DNA of 64,000 bases from Carex sylvatica. Lineage: Eukaryota > Streptophyta > Magnoliopsida > Poales > Cyperaceae. The translations under genes and the position numbers were made by a program. The notes beneath the pieces are model-generated. The model worked only from the letters and a program-made list of their open reading frames with translations. It ran no database searches and was not told the origin of the DNA. Below are positions 31,111 to 44,164 of this stretch, one piece after another (positions within the stretch are counted from its first letter, which is position 1; every line of letters starts with the position of its first letter). The stretch is taken from assembly GCA_964058845.1 (NCBI GenBank), contig CAXKVR010000028.1, positions 310,001 to 374,000 of the forward strand, read 5' to 3'.

Positions 31111-34100
31111 TACAGCTATGTCCCAGATAGCTAACGACCTGCCATGAGTGTCTTGCGGCCCGCCGCTAGTAGACAATTTAGGTTGCTTTCTTCATATATC
31201 TGTGTAAAAACATATTCCCGGTTGTAATTTGATCCTTGAAGTATAACTAATGAAAATAAAGCAAAATAGCAATAAACAGAGATAAATATTTGGATGATAA
31301 AGCAAAATAGCAGTAAATAGAGATAAGGAACCGAATTCTCTGTCTCCTGGGAGTAGAAAATTCCTGCTCCCAGAGTCACTGTTGGTGGGCCATAGTTTAA
31401 AAATTAAATGTGATCGGCCCTATTTAATAGTGACCGGTCTTACATTTCAGTGACTGAAGGGATAAAAAATTCTTGCACCCGAGTGAGGTGCAGGTGATCT
31501 CCTTCCCAGAGATAAACCGCCAAATATAAGTATGTTTGCGGCCTATCGCCTAGGTAATAAATTAACAACCAACCAGCGAACATAATTTGTCAAATTCAAT
31601 ACAGAGCCAAAACTTTAATCAAAATTGAAAATAACCCTAATTGTTAGTTCATAAATCTTCACAAAAGACATACTTGATAGAAAAAATCAATACCCGACAA
31701 GATGAGTTTGTTGCAATGAAAGAAAATGACAAAAAAAAGTGCAAACATCATCAGCGAAAAAGAGACTCAATTTTAATGGAAACGAACGACAGAAGCAATA
31801 AAAATAATTATCGTAAATTAAATTTGAACAGCGTAGAAAAATGTAAGGTGTATGAAGAAATGAAAGAACATACTAGCGAGAGAAAAAAAATAAGAGGCTA
31901 AAGAAAAAAAATTAAAAGCGCGAAAAAATAAGAGACGGGTCAACTTTTTCTGAAGAATATTTTTGTTTTTTATTATTTTAATCAGAGATTTTACTATAAT
32001 TAATTTTTAGAATTATTATGTAATGGGTAAAGATGAAAGAGTTTTAAGAGTTCAGAGACAAATTAGATATATTTAAGTGTTGTGGGGGTATATAAAAATT
32101 TAGAAAAGTCTATAAAGATATACCAAAAATTAATCCTATTTTTTGTTAGAGGAGCATAACCATGCTTTTAAACTATGAAGTCATATGTAAATGAAGATCA
32201 ACATTTAATTTTGTTATGCTACATATGAGAATTAATTTTACAATACTCATAGTATTTTACCGTACAATACATATAAAATTACTTATGAACAAATTCTTTT
32301 TTTTTTAAATAAATAAAAGTTAATTGACTCTTATTTATTGTTAGTGTCTCTGTTCCCGTCTTTATATATGTCAGCACTGTTAATCGAACAGAATTATAAA
32401 ATAATTTAGTTAGATCATAAACTCAATATTTTGTTTGTAATTAATTTTTTATTATGAGTACGGTTGTACAACCATTTCTTTCCAAAACCTGACCGAAAAA
32501 ATAAAAAAATCCAGTGAATTTTTAGGGAGTATATTTAGATACCATGAAAAAAAAATTGCAGCGCCTTTCATATATTTAAAGAGACGATTTCCATTATTTT
32601 TGCGAAGCTTTGTAGTTGTGACAACACAAACGCCACAAAAGATATATTTCCATGAAGTATTAGAAATTAAAATTATTATTATAATAATCATAATAATTAA
32701 GGCCTTAGGGGCCTAGTAAGTAGTAGGGGCAGCGCAATAGTAACAGAGCACTATTGGGTCTTTGGAAAGGGAATGAGAATTATGGTGAAGAGATCCACTT
32801 GATCTACTAACTTCTTATCTAAAAAGAATCATTTTTTATTCTTCTACTTTCTAATTTTCGACGTATTAATAATAATATTTAAAAAAATTAAATCGATGAT
32901 ATTATTTTTCAAAATTTTCAAAAAATAACATTATCACGGTGAATTATTACACTCACAGGAGAAATAAGCTAATAAAAACAGTCGCATTGATGGACTGAAA
33001 ATGAATCATTACGGTCATATTATTTTAGAAATTTAGGAAAAAATAGTGATATGAGTTTAATTTATTATTATTAAGTGATATGAATAAAATCTACAATTCT
33101 GTTCTCACAGACGTGAATACTTGTATCAGCATATATATATCAGTGGTTTGAGGTTAGGTCCATTGTCTATTATGTTATCTGCATATTTTTAATTCAGTAA
33201 GAGGAGACAAATATGTCTCATTCTTGCCCATAAAAAGAGAGGATGATTTCAATAACAGATAATGTATATCAATTTAGATGCCGTATCCATTGCCAATTAG
33301 CTATTATGTTATAGATCAATTTAATAATGAACATATGATGCATGGACAGTAAACAATTTTTGTTGTTTTTTGCTGGAAAACAAGAAAGTAGGAGGACACG
33401 ATGTATTCGAACAACAACAACAATAATAATAAATTGTTCTTTATTTCATTTTATGCGTAGCAGTACTAGAAAATTGAGATTAAAAAGGCTTAATTAGCTA
33501 ATGTACTGTACTCTTTTTTTTTCACAAGAAGACTGGAAGATATGAATTATAAAGGAAAAAAAATGCTAATTGTTTGGCGCTTAATCTGTTTCAAATCAAA
33601 ATCTGTTATTTTTTTTAATAAAAATTTAGTGTCAGGAGCTTCAAAATTCGTTTAATCAATCTAATCGTCTTTTATTTCTTTTTTAAAAGGCCGTTCATTA
33701 TAGACGAGGTACGTTGTTAGATTTGAAGCTTACATTTGATGTGCAAAAAAAAAAGAACAAGAAATATATTTTCTACGTCAACCTTTCTCATAGTTTTTCT
33801 CTTGTTGAGATGTTAGATCTATGATAAAATAATTAGATAGGAGGAAAATATGTTGTATACTTGTCATTTGTCATTAAGAAAACTGGTGTTTTTCAGACGA
33901 AATATTGCACATTAAATTGTACTGAAATTTTTGTTGTTTTCTTTTGATCTTCTTTCAAATTCAAATGTGTCAAACACCCCTCTGTTGGAAAATGGAGTTA
34001 CCCATGACACTTCAGGCCTTTTTGGGATTATTCAAAATACTTGGCGTGCCTCTAGTAAATTACAGGATATCCACATTTTTTTCATTTATATAATAGGCCA

Positions 34101-34140
34101 TTAGTGGAATGGTGGCTGCAAATATCGAACTTGGCAGCAT
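31111..34140. other. Long AT-rich intergenic stretch
   Basis: I see no supported gene, RNA gene or complete element. A lysine-rich open frame (31641-31901) and a short membrane-like frame (32452-32691, -) look like chance. Part of 31200-31340 repeats GATAAAGCAAAATAGCARTAAA. Confidence 0.4.
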
Positions 34141-34509
34141 TGTATTATCAGCTCAACAAAATAAAATGGGCCGGGTCCGTATGCCAGATATTTTTGCTTA
34201 CGGGCCATAACGGGCCTTGATTCCTGTACGGACAGAAGTTAAAAAATGGTTATTCAAATCATGCAAGGGATACACGGGCTTTATAAAAAATGAAAGCAAA
34301 AGATACAATGGTATCAAGAGGAAAACCAAGAGTAATTTCCCCTGTAGCGGGTATATAACACCAAGCATTGTATATCCATCTGAATGCCCGCAACACAGGA
34401 GCTCTTTTCTTAAATTGCACTCAAAACCTTTCCCTGTTCGATAAAAGGGCATCCGCAGCCTCTCAGGGGAGGAACAAAATCAGACAAAATTCCTCTGCAA
34501 TTTCGATCG

Positions 34510-35923
34510 ATGAGAAGTGAAGTATCAGATAATCCGATCTTCGTCGCGTCGAATCCGGCGATTCTCTTCGTCGTTCGCCCCCTTTTCGCGATTGCCTTCG
34601 TTTTCTCTTTTATCGCTCTCAGTAAGCGGTTCATCCAGAACTTACAATTACGTCCGATTGTTCTGTTACATTACTTATTTAGAGATAAATTTTCAATGGT
34701 GATTCTATAAAATAGCTGTCTAGACATTGTTTACATCGTAATTTTAATCCTGTTATCTTAATTAGTCCGTAAGTTATCATCAGATTTTTCTTTTGAAAAC
34801 AGAAAAGTCATCATCAGGGTTATGTTTAGAATTTGTGTATTTTCAATATGATCAGAGTTATGTTAGTAGATGATTTTCTCTTGATTAATTGTAACCTAGT
34901 GCAGTAATAGAGGGAAATGGTGTTTTCTGTCTTTGTCAAAGGGTAAAAGAAAATAATTATTTTTATCTGATTCTCGCATGGAAATTTCAAATTTATTCTC
35001 TTTCAGTGAGCACTCAAAATTATCAAAAGAAATCTACTCAAATATAAATCTTGGATTTGATTCAGGCTGGTTTGTGGCATGGAAAACAGTACTGGTACAT
35101 GTACCAGTGGTACAAGAAATATTTGGTCTACGCAAGAAGAAGTTCAAGCCTAAGCCACCCACTCGACAACGAATCTCACGATTCTATAACTCTCAGTCTA
35201 GTTCTAGGTCTCGCTCGCCCTCCCTTAAACCCCCCTCCCTCTCAAACCGTGGTCTCTGTAATGTGGTTTCTTTTTTAATAAGGTCTTTTTAGTACTGTTT
35301 CGGTCTTTTTGGTGTCAAGTTGAGGTTATATGGGCAATGTGGTTGAATTCAGGGGGGTTGAAATCTATTTATGACCAAAATAAACCTAAATCCTTATTGA
35401 CAACTTTCCATGTATAGTGTTTAACATTGATTGTTTATATGAAAGCAGTTATATTGATATTTTGCCTACCATTTTTTTATATAGCGACTTTTTTAAAAGG
35501 GAGATTTAATTTCAGTATTTGCTGAAAATTTAGGGAAGATTCAAAACGTTATATTATTACTTCTTAACAGATACACACACAAATTTAAGTGCAAAAGGTA
35601 CTGCTGTATATTTTTTTTTTATGAGCGGCACACGCCACTTATTTTATTCTACTGAAACAAACTGTTTTTACATATATTTACATATGTACGTTCTCCTAGC
35701 CATCTACTAATCTACCCCCTCTAGATATGATTTATATATGTATAATTACAGAGAATTTGCTTTGCTTGGCTAATTGCCCGGCATATCTCCTCAAAATATT
35801 TGTTACTTTTATCAAATAAATCATTCATGGCATTAGTACCTGACATTGTATATGTCTAACATGGCTTTGCTTTCAAACACTTTCAGCAGCACAAAATCGG
35901 AGAACAGGGGCAAAGGAGAATGA
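34510..35923 (+). CDS. Small single-span membrane protein, three exons (function unknown)
   Basis: Proposed exons are 34510-34621, 35066-35207 and 35887-35923, giving 96 residues. Exon 1 ends before GTAAGC, exon 2 starts after a TTGATTCAG acceptor, and the phase is kept (A plus GC makes Ser38). Residues 16-52 are strongly hydrophobic (AILFVVRPLFAIAFVFSFIA), then comes LVHVPVVQEIFGLRKKKFKP and a basic, Ser-rich tail. The layout suggests a membrane anchor with a short positively charged end. The join from hydrophobic segment to VQEIFGL looks like a real plant protein, but I cannot name the family. The last donor (TCTAG/GTCTCG) is weak; without it the frame runs on to 35292 and gives 112 residues with a less natural Pro/Ser end. 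Site-II-like GGGCC motifs lie at 34168-34215 upstream. Confidence 0.65.
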
Positions 35924-36668
35924 ACTATTGTTGATGCACGGTTCTTGGCAATTACTTTGTGTCAAATTGTATTTATCCATTTTACATATCTTTGATATCT
36001 TCAAAACTTCAACTTATGTAATTAGTCTTTGGTAGGAGTACATGTATTCCAAACCAGTTCAATTGAAACATGCTTCAATTCCAATTTCTGCTTGAATAGT
36101 TTGGTACATATTTGTAACAAATCAATCAAGTACCTCACAGAAACCGTACGCTCTCAAATGTTTTCGGGTCAAAGGAACGAAATTTTATAATGTTTGTATC
36201 CTTCAAATCAAAATAACAGAGGTGCGATAGCCATTGTTAGAAGCTCGGATCATTTTGGCACGTTACACTGTTTGCAAGTGTCAATCTTTTTTAATAAATA
36301 TTAGAAATCAAGTCACCTAACTATTTAATATTCACATAGAATTATTCCTTCTGGATTTTGAACTTATGACCTCTCAGTTTGCAGGTATCAATCTTGTTTG
36401 TCAAAAATGCGAATCACATACAGATTTTGAATAGGATTTGCACCATCTCATATCCTCTTACTAGAATTTTTATTGGCCGTTAATATTAGGATGAAATTGG
36501 TGAATGCTTTCTATATGAGGATGGAAAAGGCAAGGTTTTTTGGGAAAGTTATCGGACAAGGCGGGAAGAGCTGTACCTAGTTAATTTGGTCCAATATAGA
36601 ACCAGTAATTGACGAATTTGTCTGTAGGCACTGTGTAATATGTAATATTTAGAGAGCATACTGTTTAT
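35924..36668. other. 3' region of the small gene and intergenic DNA
   Basis: The near repeats GCAAGTGTCAATCTT (about 36273) and GCAGGTATCAATCTT (about 36382) flank a 95-bp block with AAGTTCAAAATCC on the minus strand. This may be a decayed SINE with its duplication. No gene. Confidence 0.35.
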
Positions 36669-36671
36669 TTA

Positions 36672-38570
36672 GGTCATGTTTGGTTGCAATAAGTGGTGGA
36701 ATAAATAATTTATTCTCTACTTATGGTGTCAGTTTGAAAAGTACAATATAAAGAGTAAGATTGAGTAAGAAGTGAGTTACAACGGAGTAAGTTAATTCAC
36801 CTCTCACGATGGTTTAGCTTAATTACTCTGCTTGTAGAGTTCAATGTCAAAGATTTCGGGTGCAGATTTTAACATCAATAATTTTGCTCAAGGCAGCAAC
36901 GGAGTAAGAGAAACTTTTTATTTGGACCATTTTGTCCATGTTTCAAATTTTTTTTAATAAAGCAACGTCTAATGAACAATCAACATTAACGGAGCACTTA
37001 ATTCTTCAAATAAATTAAAAAGATTTACTTCCTCTAAAAACCGATGAAGTTAATTTTCTGAAAAACGATGAAGGTTACATTTACCTTTTGAAATGCGGAC
37101 ATAAAACGAATTTTACTCTTTTGACATAATGTGAATTAGATAAACCGATGAAAATATTATATTATTCCTTCTTAGTTTTTTTAATTATTAGTTAGTAATA
37201 GATTGTTAATTATCAATTTATTATATAACAAAATATATTTATTATGTATTCTATTTATTTTATGCAACTATGTCTACAGATTTATTTCAAGGAAAAAAAA
37301 AAATAGGCTAACTATTGAACATTAAAAACAGTAAAATGGTCTTCATAATAGCAAAAAGAGCATGACAAAAGAAAATTTTAATATAACCTCAGTATCACAC
37401 AAATTATAGATTTTAACGCAATAGCAAAAATAAAAAAATTACAATTGTTATTCCTAAACACTTTAATTTAACAACAAATTTTTTAATAGAGTTTCGTATG
37501 AAAAAAATATTATATTAACAATAAAATTAAAAACTAAAAAATGAGAAATTTATTCAAATTAGGCATGATAATAACATTATTCTTAATGATCATTTTAAAA
37601 TCTTCAATTTTAATTATTCACCGCTTCATTCCTTATTGTTTTTTCTCTTTCATCTAAAAGCACATCTTGTGCATTACGATATTTATCATCTCTATCACAT
37701 TGTAAAACAATATATTTTTCTGGCTTTGAACCACAAATATAATGCATATCCTTTATCCAAGTAAAATATTCTAGCACCATTGAGTAGATCTTCGTGATGT
37801 TTTGTACTTGAAATTGAAATTGATTAATTCAAATATTTCGACCTCTTGTTCAAATGAAGTTGCCAACTCATCAACATCTGTCTATTAAACAAAAGAATAT
37901 ATAAATAAATAAAGCAAAAAACAGTGAATAGTTAAATTTTATAAACAATTTTCAAATATTTTTTTGTGTTTGTTTGTTATCACGTCATAATGTAATCTAT
38001 TATCAAAGCGCTAAACTTTTTTTTTTTTTGAATGTTTATCTAAAACTTATGTTGTCAGCTTTTATACACATCTAACCTTTGAAATAAAAATTGACTAAAT
38101 ATTTAAAATTACCTTTCTTTAGAAATTTTGAAAATTGAGAGTTGACTGGAAAAAAAAATGGTGCACGAAACTCAAAGCAGATTTTTTTTTTTCACCAACA
38201 ACTTTTTTTCTTTATTAGAAAGAGCCAACTGAGATTGGTTGCTATTTAGAAATTAACAATTGATTATATATAATTAATGAGATGTTCATTAAAAAAAGTA
38301 ACAATCCATTTATTAATTTTCTTTCTCAAACTTGGACAGAATGGTCCAAACAAATTTTTTCTCTCACCTCCTTGTTGCTTTGAGTCAAAAATTTGTTGTT
38401 AAAATCTACACCCAAGATTTCTCTCTATTCTTTTCTGATTTCTCTATGTTCATTAGTCAATAATTTAAGTCACAACTTAAGTAACAAGTTCCAACTAAAC
38501 AAGAACAACTTAACTCATCTTAGCTTGAAGTAAAAGATTTAATCCTCTTAAGTAGCAATCAAACTTGATT
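36672..38570. mobile_element. Harbinger-like non-autonomous element, 1.9 kb
   Basis: The trinucleotide TTA lies directly on each side (36669-36671 and 38571-38573). The ends match in inverted order: GGTCATGTTTGGTTGC on the left and the complement of GCAATCAAACTTGATT on the right. Deeper inside, TTGGACCATTTTGTCCATGT pairs with the complement of CTTGGACAGAATGGTCCAA. TTA duplications are typical of PIF/Harbinger. The 1.4-kb interior is AT-rich and non-coding. Confidence 0.7.
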
Positions 38571-39223
38571 TTAGTGCTTTTGCTTTTTATTGTACTATAT
38601 TGTTCAGCTGAGGCAATAAAATTGTCAATGTGTTGTGCATTTACTTAAAATGGAAGTTTCTATTTCAAATTTGGACACTTTCATTTGGAAGAACATCAGG
38701 TGTCCCATTTGACAGCTGTATTCAAGCAAACCCATCCTAACTCCAATTAAAGTTGGATGTCCTTGAAATAGAATGAAAGTCATAAATTTTAAATATGACA
38801 AAAGATCGACATTTGTTTACGTTTGGATTAAAGTTAAGACTTTTCTAGGATTGTTGGAAAGATGAATGTTAAGTTTTCGAATTTTAAATGTCGACAAAAG
38901 ATGATTTATTTAGGTTTCAAATATAGTTTCAAGGTTGTTGAAAGATGGATGTTTCAATTTTAAATATTAACAATAAAAAAATCATTTGTTTAGGTTTCAA
39001 TTGAAGTTAGATTTGTTTTTCGGGGTTCTTGAAAAATGAATGTTAAGTCTCAATTTTAAATATGGACAACAAATTATTTATTTATGTTTCAAACATGCAA
39101 TTTAACAGAAAATATATATTAAAGACAAAATTCAACGCATTAAAGGCATATTAAATTTTTACTTCAAAACAATTAATAACAATCAAATTAGTTCATTTTG
39201 AAGCAAAAATTTATAGAGGCAAA

Positions 39224-39940
39224 ACATTGGTAACGTTTGTAAAACGTTGGTAACGTTTTTCAGCTTGTTCAGTTCATAAGTAAGAATTTGCTCATAATAC
39301 TTGCGTAAATTCAAAATTTCTAAATCTTTGTTATGGGGAACAAAGCGTTATAACGGTGCTGACAATCGTTGTAACGTTTCATCCTCAAATAGGTACAAAT
39401 ACTTGTGAAAGTTCAAAATTTTCAAGTTTGTCAACTGTGTGAAAAACGTTATAACGTTTTTTGAAAACTTTTTAACGTTTCAAAAGAGCATGCACACCAA
39501 TTCATCTGAAAATTCTAAGTATGACATCTATGAACAAAACATTATAACGTTTTTCAAAACCATTGTAACGTTTTACGGTCATATACTTGCAAAATGAAAA
39601 TTTGTAAGTTCTGAGCTCTCACATACATACAAAAAGTTATAACGATTTTACAAAATGTTGTAACGATTCATGCTCTCAAAACTTATGAAAATTTTGTCAT
39701 TTTTGAAGATGTCACATATGTGAAACGTTGGAACGTTATCTGAAAATGTTGAAATATTTTAGAATATCAAAACATCTAAAACTTAGCAATATTATGAGAA
39801 AACTTTCAATATGAAAATATTGGTAACGATTTAAATAAATTCACACTCTTCTGAAAATTTGGATTTTTGCAAAATGGTCTGTTGGAGTCAGAAATCAAAC
39901 GTTGGTAATATTTTAAAAATGTCTATAACGATTTAGGGTG
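39224..39940. repeat. Array of paired AACGTT dyads, about eight units
   Basis: Units such as AACGTTATAACGTTTT or AACGTTGGTAACGTTTTT, each followed by a second, weaker pair, recur near 39224, 39341, 39443, 39537, 39632, 39720, 39811 and 39898 (spacing 87-117 bp). The same motif occurs in the LTR at 44165-45110, so this block probably belongs to the same retroelement. Confidence 0.75.
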
Positions 39941-40554
39941 AAAAGGTGTTATAAGTTGATCCGGACTCGTCCCTTCTCCTTTCTCTCTCTCACGCCGCTT
40001 TAACTTTCCTCCCCTCTCTTAACCACTCTGCCATATCTCTCTCTTCTCCACTCCAATCCAGCCATTTCACTCAACAAAATCAAGAAATTCTTCTTGATTC
40101 CACCTCTCCTCTCTCCCCTCTACTCATTTCTACTCTCAAAAATCACCATCTCTCTCTCTTTTCTCCTCTCTGCAAGAAACCCTAACCAAAACCCCTTCTC
40201 CAAATCTGGCCATCCAACCGTTCGATCAACAATCCAACTTCATCAAGGTGTTTCTTTCGCTCTTCTCTTCTCAGATTGGTGTTTTATTCTTTGATCGGTA
40301 AACCCTTAACTTTCTCTCTTTATCAATGGCTCCAAAGAAAATATCCCGAAATGAATCGGGTCAAGGCAGTAGAGGTTACGTACAACCAAATTGGGTTATT
40401 CACCGATCCAACACTTACCTATTCAAAAATGCAAGAGCCCACCACAACTTCATGGATCAATTTCAAACTAGAGATTTAACTCATTGTTTCTATTTCGATA
40501 AATCCACGATTACCTTCTCTCCTAAAGAGGATGACAAATTACTTGAATACATAT

Positions 40555-43203
40555 TGTGACATAATGAATTTTATAATAAATATTTTATACTGACTGATTG
40601 AGTTAAGGCGTTAAGAATCGAATAATAAATATAGAAAAACGGTCCAGTGCGGATGGATGACCCGCACTGCGGGTGGCTTCACCCGCACTGGGACAAGTTC
40701 CTTAATAAACGGCTGCAATTTCCTCTGGGTGCGGATGGTGGTGCGGATGGGCACACGCACTGCGGGTGAGTTCTGTACTCTTCTGAAAATTTCGCTAAGT
40801 ACTGAATGCGGATGGGAGCATCCGCACTGGCCTCAGTGCGTCCGCACTAGGCTCGGACATTTTTCTGCGCCGTGAGTGCGGCTGGACGGATCCGCAGTGC
40901 GGATGATTGATCCGCACTGGGGTGTGTGTTTGTTATTTGCGCAGTGAATGCGGCTGGATGGATCCGCAGTGCGGATGAGTGATCCGCACTGGGGAGTATT
41001 TTTGGCTATTTTTGCTATTTTTGAGGGACTTATTTGCAAAATGGATAAACTAAACATCTTCTCTCTTTATTTTTATCTTTTTAATAAATAAAACATTACA
41101 TAAGGGCCTATTTGTAACACACATTTTAAAGTTTGGTAATATTAATAAAATGGAGGGGTATATTTGCAAAATTCCAATTAAATATCAAATCCCTTTCTTC
41201 TTCTTTCATAATTCGGTGGAAATAATTAACTCAAAACCGTGAGAGCTAGGTTAGGCCGAAGCAAAAAGGGAAAGAGAGAGAGAGAGAAATTGAACGCGGA
41301 ATTTGATCGAACTGATCGGAAAATCGAGATTCGAGCTGAATTGACGATCCTTGATCGAATAGAAAGCTTCAATTTGGTATATATTTCTCCCTGGTAATTT
41401 CTTGAAAAACCCTAATTTATTCGAGTTATTCGATTTGTCATGATTTCGGTTGAAATTTGTAATTAGGGTTTCGTAATCGAGTTCTAGCTCGATTAGTTGT
41501 TAATTTATGATAATTGATCTTCCTTTTCTCTTGGAAACCCTAATTCAATTGATTTGTTATATTTTGGTGAAATTCGAAGTCGAATTTGATTTGAAACGTT
41601 ATAACTCGATAATCGGATTGATTTGCTTGTGGAATTTGGAATTGAACTAGGGTTTTGGGGTTGGATTGAAATGGAAATGAATGGTGGTATTTTGTGTGTG
41701 AAATTTGGGAAATTCGGGAATTAATCGAGTTATAACTTCGTAAAACATATCGAGGCATGTTGTTTATTCAGAACTACCGATTGAATTGGAATTCGAATTA
41801 GGGTTTGGTAATGGTATAAATTATCGGATATTAATCGAACGCGTTAATCGAATTAACATGTAAAATAGGTGGTAATCATACGAGGCAAAGGATTTCTGGG
41901 TCGTTCGAGACGCCTGAGCCTTAGTCGAGCGTGCTATTACTCAGGTGCGGGGTTTCTGGACTTGTCTGATAGTTTATATTCAGAAATTAAACTGTGTTTT
42001 GATTCATGTAATTAAACTGTGTTTCGATTCATATGCATTGCATTGCCCAAATAAAGTGAAACTCGAATTGTTTAAATCTGATTGATTTGCATGCTGGTAT
42101 GGTTATTATTTGTGTTGATCTGAATGATCTGATTTTGGAATTAAAGTCACCGTGCTTTATATCACCATCGGTTGGTGGATATGGTATTATGGTCATCCAC
42201 CGTGATGACATCACCCAGGGGGTGAATCCGGATTTGTCAAAGTCTAATGCATTGACGTTTGACGCTCAGTGTTCTAAAGCTTTAGATCGTCTAGCCCTCG
42301 GCAGTTCCCAGTACCGGTTGGGACGAGGGGTAAGTGACTTTGTATTATGATTTTGGTTATGGGTGACTGTGTATCGGAGGCATTACCCAGGGGGTATGCG
42401 TTTGGATGGTCATTTGGATTTATATGGATTTTCCGGATATGAATTGGAACCAGACTTTTAATTAAACGGTTAAACCTGTAACTACAGATGAGTGTCATGA
42501 GAAAAGGTTTTACCTGGTACAGCCGTCTGTAGGTCTCTGTAACCCTACAGATGAGTGGGAACGAATTGGGGTCCAGTTTGGTGGAACATCTGTAGTTACT
42601 ACCAGATATTCTGAAATCGAGTTAAACCAAATATTGTGTGCTTGAATTTCATCCTGGCAATTCCTGATTTGTGATTTCATTTGAATAAATGTTGTCGGGT
42701 TTGTGCATTTATGTTTATATATGATTATAAACTGATCTGAGCTTTATTTGTGTTTACTTTTTGAATATAATCTGTGATTGCAAGTCCAGGGACGATTTGT
42801 GGCAATTTATCGCACTGAGAATTCAATTCTCATCCCTTCTTTTGGGTTAATTTTTCAGGTACCGGTTCGGTGGATCCGAGAGAGACACGAGGTCGGTAGG
42901 CCTGGTTTTCACCGCTGCTTAGCTGTCTGGTATTTTGACATTAGAGACATGTATATATTTATGTTTTGATTATATATATATATTCTCTATGTCATCCTGT
43001 GATGCGTATCCATCGAGATACGGGTTTTGTATGATATTACCTGACCAGTTGGGATTTATGAACTGTTTTTCTTAGTTATTTGTTTGTTTGTTTGGTTGTG
43101 TTTTACTTTCTATTATATCGTACTTGCCTTGTAGGCATACGGGCAACCGTATGTCTACGGCAGGAGGCACCCGTCACGCCTCGTGGGGCCGCGGGGTGTG
43201 ACA
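40555..43203 (+). mobile_element. Solo LTR, 2649 bp, with CATAT duplication
   Basis: It begins TGTGACATAATG and ends GGGGTGTGACA, so it runs from TG to CA. The 5-bp direct repeat CATAT flanks it exactly (40550-40554 and 43204-43208). No internal retrotransposon region is present, so it is a solo LTR left by LTR-LTR recombination. A related truncated LTR is at 19230-21128. LTR length and ends suit a Ty3/gypsy chromovirus (Tekay-like), a tentative assignment. Confidence 0.92.
40640..41000. repeat. GC-rich dyad cluster in the solo LTR
   Basis: Repeated inverted pairs of GTGCGGAT and ATCCGCAC occur, e.g. CAGTGCGGATGATTGATCCG then CACTG. Two near-identical units start with GAGTGCGGCTGGACGGATCC (40873) and GAATGCGGCTGGATGGATCC (40945), about 71 bp apart. 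They lie in the U3-like part of the LTR and may be enhancer or silencing targets. Confidence 0.8.
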
Positions 43204-43535
43204 CATATGCTATTGGAATTGGGGACCCCTTCTCAAGTGTAGTGAACCATACATCGATTTACTAATCCGAACCTTCTATGCAAATCTCGAATTCTCCGAG
43301 AACCCCTTCTTTCTTTCTTTCTATGTATGCAGAAAGGAGATAGTACTCTCACTTTCAACCATAGCACAATTCATTGAAATCCCAAATAAAGAGGAAGAAA
43401 ATGTAGAAGAAGAAGAAAATATGGAATAAGAGGAAAGTGAAGAAGAAGAAGATGAGGAGGAGGACTATGAAGAAGAAAATGATCGTGACGAAAATGACGA
43501 CGAGCGGTTCCTTCATATTTTTTTTTCTTAATTTC

Positions 43536-44150
43536 AAAACTAGAATTCACTAATTTGGTTGCTATGCTATGAACTTATCTCTTAGGTTGCATATTTTAAT
43601 TTGAACTTTAATTTAGCCTTAAATTGATGTTTAAATTACTTAACTTGTTTTGAATTGCTTGATTGTGTTATGTTATGAATTATATAATTTCTTAACTTGT
43701 TAAGGGTTAAATTACAAAAATATTGGATACATGCATTTCTTTACTTTGAATGCTTAGTGATTGTTGTGATATGCATGAGATGTAGAAAATTGAATTCAAT
43801 TGCAATGAGTCATATGTGATATGCAAAATTGTTAAGATTTTGATTGACAATTCTTGGTTGAAAATTGCTCTTTGAAATGGATGTGTCAAAATGACTTGTA
43901 TTTTGAAAGATTAATTCATCAATTTATATTACTTGAGATTCATCATTCATACATTACTAAACTGAGGGGCAGTACATATTTTGAGGGGGAGCACTTTGGA
44001 AATGTGTTTTTTTTTCTCTCTTTCGTCGATTTCCAAAAATGAGGAGAAATTGGTACCAAATGCTACACATGCAAAATAACAATTGGGTAAATCAAATTGA
44101 AAAAAAATTGATTTATGCACTTACTCGCATTGTATGTTTTTGCAAATCGT
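43536..44150. other. Non-coding 3' part of the split retroelement
   Basis: AT-rich DNA with GAGGGGCAG and GAGGGGGAGCACTTTGG blocks, the sort of G-rich phrases that precede polypurine tracts in SIRE-type copia elements. No open frame of interest. Confidence 0.45.
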
Positions 44151-44151
44151 C

Positions 44152-44164
44152 AAAAGGGGGAGAT
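44152..44164 (+). other. Polypurine tract
   Basis: AAAAGGGGGAGAT lies directly before TGTTGTTCTAGC, the probable start of a 3' LTR. This tract is the typical plus-strand primer of plant Ty1/copia elements. Confidence 0.75.

Larger units (their letters stand above)
40326..43535 (+). pseudogene. Retroelement gene split by a solo LTR
   Basis: An open frame starts at ATG 40326 (MAPKKISRNESGQGS) and runs 75 codons to the solo LTR at 40555. After the LTR and its CATAT duplication the frame can resume for about 20 residues (TPSQVVNHTSI lies nearby in an alternative frame). An acidic, Glu-rich low-complexity stretch follows at 43355-43505. A CT-rich leader precedes the ATG. Such genes with acidic tails occur in plant non-autonomous retroelements. 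The product is not recognised; it is not a gag-pol. The gene is broken by the insertion. Confidence 0.55.

Noticed and set aside
31641..31901. Lys/Asn-rich open frame of 86 codons
   Set aside because: Composition follows the A-rich base content; no domain, no splice context and no known relative.
40094..40294. 66-codon open frame starting MIPPLLSPLY
   Set aside because: It lies in a CT-rich retroelement leader and has no recognisable domain; the likelier start is the ATG at 40326.
39980..40330. Promoter of a host gene (CT-rich leader)
   Set aside because: The context between AACGTT arrays and a split retroelement frame points to a retroelement leader.
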